Source: Scolanthus callimorphus (lineage: Eukaryota > Cnidaria > Anthozoa > Actiniaria > Edwardsiidae). From it: DNA of 64,000 nt. The stretch spans positions 1,178,001 to 1,242,000 of the forward strand of contig CM066923.1 in the NCBI GenBank assembly GCA_033964015.1, in the 5' to 3' direction. Of the stretch, positions 44,570 through 53,983 are shown one piece after another. Below the pieces are notes generated by a model, which ran no database searches, was not told the origin of the DNA, and saw nothing but the letters and a program-made list of their open reading frames with translations. Numbering within the stretch: position 1 is the stretch's first letter; every line of letters begins with the position of its first letter. The position numbers and the translations under genes are program-made.

Positions 44570-45798
44570 ATGGCGCCGCATGCAAATGACACAGCATTTC
44601 CCCCACAGTTGAATCATACAACTCGGGCCCCTCTGTTTCCCCAAGGACTCATCCTAGGAGCTTGCATGTACGAAATTGTCGTTATTATTTTCTCGATTAC
44701 TGGATATGCTCTGGTAACTTTCGCCATGGTACTGAATTCTCGACTCCGAAGCATTTGTAACTACTTTATACTGAGTATGGGTCTAGCAGATGGGCTTATA
44801 GCCACTGTTATCATACCAGTCAATCTCGGACTTATGCTGAACACGTTAAAGTATCGCTCAACCGAAGCATGCGAGTTTGTTAGTAACATCAACTTAATCA
44901 GCATCATAGCAGTTGCGCTCAACCTTTGCGCGGTTAGCCTGGAGCGATTTTTCGTGATCCAGTTTCCGTTCGGCTATGAAGCGTTTCTAACGCAAAAAAA
45001 AGCAATTGCTATTATTCTAGGGATTTGGGGCTATGCTATTATCGCTGGGCTTCTGCCTCAAATGGGCTGGAGGGATAGAGCGACTATCATCTCGCCGCAC
45101 GGGACTTGTGCAAGACCGCTCAGCAATGATTTCCTTGTCTTCTCCACCGTGGCTCATTTCTGCATCCCCGCTGTCGTAATGATTGTGTCTAATGGTCTTG
45201 TCTACCGCGTGGCTACTATACAAGCACAGAGGATCTTCAAAATCAACAAGCAGAGCCGGGCAAGTACGGGAATGGTGCGAGTCGAGCCGGTCCCGAGGTG
45301 TTTCGAATGAACTATCGTGCGGCTAAGAGGGTATCCATCATAGTCGGTACTTATCTGTTCTGCTGGTTTCCTCAAATGCTCGTGCTTTTAGTGGGATTAA
45401 AGATCGGCTTTACCTCGTTTCCTCCGCTGGTTTACATTATCACTTTAGCTCTTCAATACACAAGCTCGGCCGTGAATCCTTGTATTTTTTGCTTCATGAA
45501 CAGAGAACTGAGACTGACAATCAAACGACAGTTTCGTCTTCGTTTTCCTGCCTGTAAGCGGTTTCTAAGGCTCCCTTCTGAGCCAAACGTGGGCAGCGAC
45601 TTTGCGTCGATCCCGAGAGATGAGTTTTCTTATGGAGTATTTAAGATGGCTTCGAGATCAAGTCAGACGACTACGGTTGCTGTGGAACTGTTAAACGGGC
45701 ATCGTGGAGAAAAAAAACACTTGAAAAACAAACAAGCAGAACTTTGGGAAAAACTAAATAAAACAACCAAAGACAAGAGGAATACAATGTATAATTGA
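44570..45798 (+). CDS. Intronless class A (rhodopsin-like) GPCR with one frame break
   Basis: A seven-helix plasma-membrane receptor, ligand unknown. The first frame (44570-45310, 246 codons) covers TM1 to TM5. The second (45298-45798, 166 codons) covers TM6, TM7 and the tail. Together they make one receptor of about 409 aa if a single base is missing near 45287-45296 (GGTCCCGAGG). Motifs: glycosylation sites N6 and N15; N56 in TM1; Asp74 in TM2 (GLAD); disulfide Cys101 and Cys180; ERF at 125-127 in place of DRY; Trp153 in TM4; Pro200 in TM5; FCWFPQ in TM6; NPCIF in place of NPxxY in TM7. The intracellular tail is long and Ser/Lys-rich. The architecture resembles the adenosine/melatonin-like orphan receptors common in cnidarians, but the ligand class is not assigned. 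The ATG context AGAAATGG is good. Confidence 0.85.
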
Positions 45799-46974
45799 AC
45801 CGTTTAAAATTCTAATCGGATAATAGCCCATTTTACTTTTGCTTATAAATGAAAACACAATACCACGGCTTGGCAATGCAGGTTTTGTCGACAAAAAAAA
45901 AACCCGGCAACATTTGATCATTGCCGCAATACTGTCTAAAAACTTCAATAGGAAATTTAGCCACACAAAAGATTGTAGAATCGTTAAATGTGCGGTTATT
46001 AAAAAACAAAAGCGTGAGTCTTAGGGGCACATTTAGAATTTTGTAAAACAAAAAGAAAATCCCTAAAAATGTATTTTTCTAGGGGATTTTCGGTGCCGCA
46101 AGAAACCATCTGGGATGAGAAAGGGATCAAAACCGGCGGCCGAGATAACTTTTTTTTACGGATGTCGTTTGACGCACTTGCTTTTGTGCTTTATATGCAA
46201 TATCATTGTTAACGACTAACTTTTACTTGTCTGGTCAAACCCGTATGTTTGAATAGTCAGTCTTTTTCCTGAAAAAACAAATTAAGCTTTAGTGTTGAAC
46301 TCAGATATTAGATATCAGTAAGATAATTTCATACGATAAATTTGTTTAGTAATGTTAAGATTTGCCAAAATGTGTGCCAAAACATCACATTTTCCATCGT
46401 AATTGATCGGTGTCAGACTTGTCTGTGTGCGTGTTTTGAGGGTAACAACAGAATATCAATGTAATATCCCCATTTCCCTGCCTAGAAAAGTGTTGTTCAG
46501 TGCTCTTAGGAGTGCTTGGCGGGAATCCGGAACTTTGTCGCCAGCTGAAGAGAGTAAGAGGAAGAAGTTTGGTCATCAAAAAGACAAACTACTATATTAA
46601 TGTTTTTCGATTATAAAAAGAAACGGAAAAAAAACAAAGAACGTTGTGATGACAGAAAGTCAACAACTGGGAAAGTCACACGCATAACAGAAAATATATA
46701 TATTTCTCATTGTTACAAGCATAGTTTTTAAAGTACGGCCGAGGCGTATCAAGATTTTATCAAGATTTATTCACTATGGAGTCTGCCGAGGCTGAGTGCG
46801 TGCACTACCAGCGCGTTTTATCCATTCTTGGCATCTTTTTAAACTGGAAAGTGTGAATAATTAAGCGTGAAATCAAGAGCTTTGTGTCGGTAAACTTATT
46901 GGACGTTCTTTGGACAATGGTTGAGGTCACATCAGTTCAACTCCACTCAATTCAATGTTTTTCTTCTTCTTCTT

Positions 46975-47350
46975 GAAGATTCTAAGCGCCAAATTTCCAG
47001 TGATGCGCAGTAGATACTCAGCAATTTTCAAAACAATTTATAGCAATGCCGAAAAGATAGCACTTGTGAAGATTTGAATATTTTTACACGACGGACCGGA
47101 ACCTTGACTTTTTTCACACGGATCTATGTTAACGAAAGTTGAACGGTTCAACATATGATTCAACACGATGTTCACCATGATTCAACTTTTCCCGAAGGTT
47201 TCAGTGATTTAGAAACGCTAAACACGCATTGAAAAACGTAACGTCGCTGAATATTCACTGAAACATATTCACCTAGTTCTGAAAACTAGACCTTGAAAAA
47301 AATGTTGAACAAACATTTACAAATGTTGAATCAAAAGCTGAACTGATTTT
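46975..47350 (-). repeat. Dispersed repeat with GATTCAACATTTGT motif, copy B, inverted
   Basis: On the minus strand it carries GATTCAACATTTGTAAAT, TGTTGAACCGTTCAACTTTC-like, CAAATCTTCACAAGTGC and GAAAATTGCTGAGTATCTAC blocks in the order of copy A. Together the copies flank the GPCR as an inverted pair about 4.9 kb apart. Confidence 0.6.
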
Positions 47351-47633
47351 ACAGTCTTAGTACACCACGCCTCTTGTTTTCTTGTCCATTGCCCACATTT
47401 TATCAAACGCATTATACAATAACTTAAAGAGCATAAATGTTTGTACTTCCTAGTCCAATAACACTTCCCCGGTCGAAAACAGCAGGCATTTATGTATGCC
47501 AGTTCATAACGTGTTTATTTTTCTGACGCAAAGCACTTGCTAGCGGGGACAATTAGATTGGTCGATGACTCAGACGCGTAAGAGCAAATCTGCCGTCATT
47601 TTATTGTTCAGAAAAATATCGAATACTGGTTTT

Positions 47634-47873
47634 AGCGGAGCTCCTTAGCGGCCGAAGGCCGCAGAGCGGAGCACCATAGGTATCGCAGGAAGAATACAAT
47701 AGCTCAAAGTAGAACTCAGGTATACGATCGACTTCATGGTTCAGCGGTATTTCCATTTGGGTATCGCTGGCGCGTCCATGTCTGCGCGCCCCAAACAGGG
47801 AACCAAGACCCCAACACAGAAAAATATGTAACCGGGAGCTCCGCTTTTAGCCAATGGCTAAATCTATATATTA
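47634..47873. mobile_element. Small Helentron/HINE-like element
   Basis: It opens AGCGGAGCTCCTTAGCGGCC and ends GGGAGCTCCGCTTTTAGCCA followed by ATGGCTAAATCTATATAT. It has the same ends as 39246-40048 but no CRE array. Confidence 0.5.
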
Positions 47874-48605
47874 TTTGAGGCGGACGCGGTTGTTTTGATA
47901 TTTTTTTCATTAAAATAAGATATCTGGAAGTTTGTAAGGGGTCTCCCGATCGAGACTCTTGAAAAACATCCAGTTAGTAAACAAAACGAAACAACAAACG
48001 CTCGATTCCCCCAAAAAGCCTAGAAGATACTAAATACCTTTTTAAAAGTGTTGTTCACTTCAGACAAATTGGCAGCCACAATATATTTGTGTATTGAATA
48101 CTTTAAGTGAAGTAGATAACACTGAATTAAGAGATTTTTGATAAGCGATATTTATAGATCTCGCGAGAAAACAGATCTCGACACAAAACTGACCTTAAGT
48201 TTGACAATTTAATAGCCGATGTGATTAATATGTCATTAGATCAGGTAAAACTCTCGAAATGATGAAGGTATACCACGCAGCATCTTCGTTCTTGTATTAA
48301 GTTGTCTGAAGGTCCAAAGTCTCATCGCGTAACCAGGTTTAACTAGTCCAAAACATTTGTACGAAAATGATGTACAAAGCCGAGAATGCTTTAGTTTTTA
48401 TGTACAACATCTTGTATGCCGGAAGGGCCGGGTGAATAGATATGTAAATAGACGAAAACATCACGGAATATAAAATCTGTATATTTGAATTAATAGCATG
48501 TTTGAGTCGTCATTGGCATTGTAGTTGCTATTTGCGTTCAAGCGTGGATAGAAACATTTCCGCGTTGATCGAGGCGAAACAGAAAAGAAACCATGCTCTC
48601 ACTGC

Positions 48606-48790
48606 AATTTGCATAATCCTGCGAACTCTTCGCCAACTAACAAATAGCGGTTTGGCTTCCGTCAATCAAACGAGTAAACAACTCTGGTTGATTTCACGCA
48701 GGCTTTGAGATTAAAAGGTTTGATTGACGGAAGTCAAAACTCAGTTTGGCGTTCGGAAATGGAAAGAGGGAGCTCGCAGAATTATGAAAC
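48606..48790. repeat. Foldback element, CATAATTCTGCGA family
   Basis: CATAATCCTGCGAACTC...CTTCCGTCAATCAAAC on the left pairs with GTTTGATTGACGGAAG...GAGCTCGCAGAATTATG on the right. A single arm recurs at 54213-54293 in the rhodanese gene. Confidence 0.7.
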
Positions 48791-49034
48791 TCGCAGCGGT
48801 AAAATGTTGCCATTCGAGTGGTAGGAAACATAGTGACGTCTTGTTTGCACGTTGCCTTCGTGACTTCGAAACACAACAACAATATTTGGTGCAAAAGTAC
48901 AAGGCTGGGCTGCAATTGTTAATATGAGAATGTTGTTGAAAAACAAATGAAAGCGTATACAAGAGTACAAAAACAAGTGAGTTTTGGCTATCTTGTCAAA
49001 TTACAGTTAAAAACTTTTTGATGACGAACCATGA

Positions 49035-49145
49035 CGAGAGCTCGTACCCAGAGCTCCCGGCTCTTTACCTCGCGTGGCTCTGGTGACAGCCATTTGGGGG
49101 CCTTCGCTGATTGGATGAAATACGACTGTCATTAAAGCCCCACGG
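49035..49145. repeat. Dispersed repeat with GTACCCAGAGC motif
   Basis: CTCGTACCCAGAGCTCCCGG, then CGCGTGGCTCTGGTG and CCTTCGCTGATTGG. Similar blocks occur at 57485-57540 and 58025-58110. Confidence 0.45.
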
Positions 49146-49500
49146 TAAGTTATGGGTCCGACAATTTTTCAGCGCCCTACCTATGGCCGAAGCGCGGGGG
49201 TCATAAGAAGAGATACCCCCACCTCTTTTCTATCTAAGAAGAGAGGTGGGAGGGATAAAGAGGGGGGAGGGGTTTGAAAATCCCTATCTTATCGTATGGC
49301 CCGAGCGAGGTTAATAAGATATTATATAGCATTTTGGGTTGCCATTTCGGGTCCGTACATGAAGATTATGCCGACCTCAAATTGGTCAATCAGAGCGCGC
49401 GTACTATCGTTGCTATAACTAGATATTATATAGCCCCATCGGCGGTTCCGCGTTTCGTTGAGTTACCTGTTTAGTCTCCCTGTGGTTTGGACATTAGAAC

Positions 49501-51000
49501 CTACATGTTCAAAGACTCGAGATGCTTGACTAGAACTGCGACTCCCATGTTTGCTATACTATGTACTCTACCGTCTGGACAATGAGCGATAACAATGGCC
49601 GTCTTACTACACTCCATTGTGATACCTCCACCAAATCTTACTCGTCCAAGGACCAATTTACCGTCATCAACCCTCAGGAATTGATACCTTGTACCCTCGG
49701 CATATACGCCCTCGGACATGAAGAATGAGAAGTCTTGTGTTTGAAAGCAATTCGCAATCGTTGCTGCTTCGTTTGGTGTCAGCTGAAAAGAATGATAAGG
49801 ATAATTATTATTCAGCCATTCCACTATCTCGATTCTGATTGGCTAAGAGTACGCAGCAAAATCTTGTTGGTGCGCAGTTCGTGACGCCATACTCCAGACA
49901 TTAGGATTGATGCACTCTAATGTCGTCATAACGAAAGCCAATAGGCTTGGCCGCCATGTTGGATTTCAGTTCGGAAGCGAAAGCCAATTTTGCCAATATT
50001 CTCGTTGAATCTGTTATGTTTGCCGAGAGATCATTGCTCAGGATTTCTAAACATCAACTATGGCTCGCTATTTGAATTGAATACGAAGTGGAAAATACCA
50101 ATGGTCGTTTGCTGAAGTTGAAAAACCGTTTCGTCGACTTCGTTAGTTAGTGTTATCCGCCTCAGCTTCACTTCGGCAGATAACACAAACCTCGACGTTG
50201 ACGAATCTCACTATCATGCTCAACCCCCTCAACCACATCCAATAATTGTTAAGTATTTGGTTATCAGCTCTAGCTAATCTAGTTGGCTTCAAAATATAGC
50301 TACCCGTTTTCGCGGGATGAGTGGGAGTTGTGTTACATTTAGTTCTGTTGTGTTAAGTTTAGTTATGTTGTGCTACCCTCAGTGCTGTGTTGCGTTACCT
50401 GTTACAGTGCTCTTCATTACCTTTAGTGCTGTAATGTTACCTTTAGTGCTTTTGTATTTATACCTTTAATGCTGTTGCGTTATCGTTAGTGTTGTAATGT
50501 AATGTTACCTTTAGTGTTGTGTTACCGTTTAGTGCTGTTTCGTTACTTTTAGTGCTGTTGTATTTATACCTTTGCGGTTGCGTTACATTTAGTGTTGTAA
50601 AGTTATCTTTAGTGCGTTGCGTTACCTTTAGTGTGTTGCGTTACCTTTAGTGTGTTGCGTTACCTTTAGTGTGTTGCGCTACCTTTAGTGTGTTGCGTTA
50701 CCTTTAGTGTGTTGCGTTACCTTTAGTGTGTTGCGTTACCTTTAGTGTGTTGCGTTACCTTTAGTGTGTTGCGTTACCTTTAGTGTGTTGCGTTACCTTT
50801 AGTGTGTTGCGTTACCTTTAGTGTGTTGCGTTACCTTTAGTGCTGCAGGGTGATCTTCGGTTGTCCATGGAGTGCCATCTTGCAAGCTAATGATACACGC
50901 CTTGTCAACATGTACATTTCCTCTCGGGTCAGTTGTCTGGGCCAGCAGGTTGTCTACGTAACTTCCCCCAGTTCACCCTGACCCTCTTACGAGCACTCAT
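49501..51000 (-). CDS. Profilin, gene copy 1, two exons, first exon damaged
   Basis: A cytosolic actin-monomer and poly-proline binding protein. Exon 2 (49782-49501) is intact. It starts LTPNEAATIANCF and continues QDFSFFMSEGVYAEGTRYQF, then LRVDDGK, GGITMECSKTAIVIAHCP and a final helix ending LESLNM. Exon 1 matches 51000-50835 and ends HPAALK at a GTAACG donor. At the position of the usual initiator Met the codon is GTG (GTG AAC TGG). Just after it a five-G run has one G too many, so the frame is lost (166 nt where 165 are needed). An upstream ATG at 51000 could start the protein if the extra G is an error. Otherwise this copy is a pseudogene. The single intron carries a 19-bp minisatellite next to the donor. 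The paralogue is at 57124-58796. Confidence 0.82.
50606..50840. repeat. 19-bp minisatellite containing the profilin exon 1 donor site
   Basis: About 12 units of TGTGTTGCGTTACCTTTAG, with more degenerate GTTACCTTTAGTG blocks reaching back to about 50330. On the gene strand each unit reads CTAAAGGTAACGCAACACA, which contains the actual exon-intron junction AAAG/GTAACG at 50835/50834. The array ends at the exon. Confidence 0.9.
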
Positions 51001-51079
51001 AGTGATGTGCGGGTATCCTGTGGTGGAAAACTAAAATGACTGCGAATAACGACGATAGGGAGTCGCAAAACAACGGTGC

Positions 51080-51245
51080 ACCCCCCCCCCCCCCTTCCCT
51101 CTTGAGCTCTTGAGGACTTTCATGAATTTCAGGGCGGTTTTGAATCTAATAAATACACCCCCCCCCCCCCCCCCCCCCCTTCCCTCTTGAGCTCTTGAGG
51201 ACTTTCATGAATTTCAGGGCGGTTTTGAATCTAATAAATACATCC
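51080..51245. repeat. Tandem duplication with poly-C tracts
   Basis: A long C run plus CCTTCCCTCTTGAGCTCTTG...CTAATAAATACA occurs twice, one copy directly after the other. Confidence 0.85.
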
Positions 51246-51929
51246 CTTCCAGAAGTCGGAGTGAGATAGGAGTGAGATTACGATTACCAAAAGCACATTT
51301 CTAGGTCGTCAAAGAAGGTGTGTTTAGACACATTTTGTCCAACTCCTAGACAATCAAATTTAGTCTTCAAAAATCTATATTCGCTCCAAATAATCGTGAC
51401 ACCCTATGTTTGGCAGAATAGAGCTGCTTGAAACTGTACCACATTCAAGACAACAAACCTGTTTCATATACTGAGACGAGAATATGCCAATGAGACAAAG
51501 ATGTAGCTTTCTAGTTATATAAAGAGTGAAAATGTCGCGTGACTTTAACCATGTTTACTTATGAAAGTGTTTATTTGTTTTTCCTAATGTCATCTGTATT
51601 ATAAAACAATAACGAGTAACGTGACAAATTCCATTTCCTCCCATCCCTCCCCCGGCCCCCTTGCCCTGCTTCAGAGTGTGACGACTGTAGACGAATGTAT
51701 TCAAGTTTTAAATCTCCAGCGTCAAACAATTCATAGTAAAAAATGAAAACGGCTCCGATTTCCACGACTGGAAAGACACATGTGTAGTGAGCTCTTGGCT
51801 CATGAGAGAGAGCAGATCACACGAGTCCCAGAAGCAACAAAGGCAGGGCCATATTTCAGATTTCAGACTATAAGTGTTCGAATCACGGCGATATCGAAAG
51901 CATCACGACTATATGGTAAACATATATTA

Positions 51930-52483
51930 GTCTAGGAGGAGATTCTGAGAACGTGCCTAGAAAACGAGAAACGTAGCACATCTACCACATACTCTTGAAA
52001 CTATGCTAGTTTGATAGCCACATTTCCAAGGAACATTTTTGGCCACGATGTACTTATGGAACGTTGGGACATCATAGTGCTAGGGGCCAAAGTGTGAGGG
52101 GCATTATGGTCCCTCCAATGCTCACCATTTTTCGCATAATGGTTTCAATAAACTTTAAAGTAACATAACATTTAGAACAATGGTGCAACAGTGTTCAAAC
52201 TTGGTAAAAATATTGATACACAAGCACCTCAAGTCAAATCTTGTGTCAAAACGGTGATCCTGGTTTCCATAGTAACCGTTGCTAAGGAAAACCGGTTTTT
52301 GACAAAATGCAAGAAAATTGGCGATTTTCTGCAATAAACATGCGCAATTTGATACTTTTTCAGGTTTTCATTAATATTTATATGAACTGCTCCTTGGAAA
52401 TGTGGCTATCAAACTAGCATAGTTTTAAGAGTATGTGGTAGATGTGCTACGTTACGATTTTTTCAGGGTCCTTCCTCCTAGTC
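51930..52483. mobile_element. 554-bp element with about 100-bp inverted ends and TA duplication
   Basis: The ends are GTCTAGGAGGA / TCCTCCTAGTC, followed inward by ACGTAGCACATCTACCACAT / ATGTGGTAGATGTGCTACGT and TTTGATAGCCACATTTCCAA with its complement. TA lies at 51928-51929 and 52484-52485. There is no coding capacity. Confidence 0.85.
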
Positions 52484-52493
52484 TATATATAGA

Positions 52494-52650
52494 GGATATT
52501 ACACGGTGGCGCGAAGATATGAGTTTTATTTTCGAGTGGCAAGAACAATATTTTACGAATGAGCGCAGCGAATGAGTAAACGCTCATTCGTAAAATATTG
52601 TTTTTGACACGAGAAAATAAAACTCATATCTTCAAGCCACCGTGTAATTT
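52494..52650. repeat. Long hairpin palindrome, about 157 bp
   Basis: ATTACACGGTGGC...GAAGATATGAGTTTTATTTTC pairs with GAAAATAAAACTCATATCTTC...GCCACCGTGTAAT. CAATATTTTACGAATGAGCG and its complement form the inner stem. The loop is about 15 bp. Confidence 0.85.
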
Positions 52651-53095
52651 TCTTTTTATTATATAGACAAACCAGAAAACATATTCCAAATTGATTTTCA
52701 AGCACTTTTGTTTTGACCGATATCCTCACTAGTGAGGATATGGAAAATATGTCACTGAGGACCCGGATGTAGCTTCGTATGAGATTACGAGTGGCGTATT
52801 TCCCAGTAAAACACTCGCGTCTATACAATAAATGCTATATAAACGACTCGATCAGAAACAAAATCCCTTAAACTATTTTTGTTTGCAATATATTCTAGCA
52901 GATATCGCATAAATCCTTAAACTATTTTTGTTTGCAATATATTCTAGCATATATTGCATTATAACGTCATATGCTCACCTTTTTTAATGTCTTAAGACGA
53001 TCACACAGCAAAAGAAATCGCTATTTTATGGAAAAACACGTCAAGTACCTCTACAGCTTCATGTCCCCTTCACATGCCTATGGCTTGTTTACTCT

Positions 53096-53790
53096 TGTAT
53101 AGCTCGCTTGTATATCTCTTGTAGTATAGCTCGCTTGTATATCTCTTGTAGTATAGCTCGCTTGTATATCTCTTGTAGTATAGCTCGCTTGTATATCTCT
53201 TGTAGTATAGCTCGCTTGTATATCTCTTGTAGTATAGCTCGCTTGTATATCTCTTGTAGTATAGCTCGCTTGTATATCTCTTGTAGTATAGCTCGCTTGT
53301 ATATCTCTTGTAGTATAGCTCGCTTGTATATCTCTTGTAGTATAGCTCGCTTGTATATCTCGTGTAGTATAGCTCGCTTGTATATCTCTTGTAGTATAGC
53401 TCGCTTGTATATCTCTTGTAGTATAGCTCGCTTGTATATCTCTTGTAGTATAGCTCGCTTGTATATCTCTTGTAGTATAGCTCGCTTGTATATCTCTTGT
53501 AGTATAGCTCGCTTGTATATCTCTTGTAGTATAGCTCGCTTGTATATCTCTTGTAGTATAGCCAGTATAGCTCGCTTGTATATCTCTTGTAGTATATAGC
53601 TCGCTTGTATATCTCTTGTAGTATATAGCTCGCTTGTATATCTCTTGTAGTATAGCTCGCTTGTATATCTCTTGTAGTATAGCTCGCTTGTATATCTCTT
53701 GTAGTATAGCTCGCTTGTATATCTCTTGTAGTATAGCTCGCTTGTATATCTCTTGTAATAGCTCGCTTGTATCTCTTGTTTATCTCCTGA
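53096..53790. repeat. 27-bp minisatellite, about 25 units
   Basis: The unit starts TATAGCTCGCTTGTATATCT and finishes CTTGTAG. Most copies are perfect, with a few short indels near 53560 and 53595. The period is 3n, so long open frames run through it (repeating YISCSIARL). There is no sign of a real gene: no start context, splice sites or flanking coding sequence. Confidence 0.93.
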
Positions 53791-53809
53791 ATAGCTGGTT
53801 TGTATTTTC

Positions 53810-53831
53810 GGGGGGGGGGGGGGGGGGGGGG
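53810..53831. repeat. Poly-G run of 22
   Basis: A G homopolymer directly after the minisatellite. It is a likely sequencing and assembly weak point. Confidence 0.95.
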
Positions 53832-53983
53832 TAGTAGGCTCGATTCCCAGCCCTTGTTGTGAGCCCGCGGTCCGTCCTTGTGGGGGAGGACATTTTTAGG
53901 CCGAAGTCACGCAACGTTAATCGTTATTAAAAATCAAAAATACGTTAGTTGTCGAAGTGCTAATTGTGACTGAGTTGTAAAAC

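Larger units (their letters stand above)
45799..49500. other. Intergenic region between GPCR and profilin-1
   Basis: No conserved coding exon was found. The region holds an inverted dispersed repeat (46975-47350), a small Helentron-like element (47634-47873), a foldback (48606-48790) and a dispersed CCCAGAGC-type repeat (49035-49145). Confidence 0.5.
51001..53095. other. Region upstream of profilin-1, filled by repeats
   Basis: It contains a C-run tandem duplication (51080-51245), a 554-bp element (51930-52483), a palindrome (52494-52650) and a 49-bp tandem duplication near 52863-52965. No conserved exon was found. Confidence 0.5.

Noticed and set aside
53108..53834. 163-residue and 66-residue repetitive proteins
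   Set aside because: Pure translation of a 27-bp minisatellite, with no splice, promoter or flanking coding evidence.
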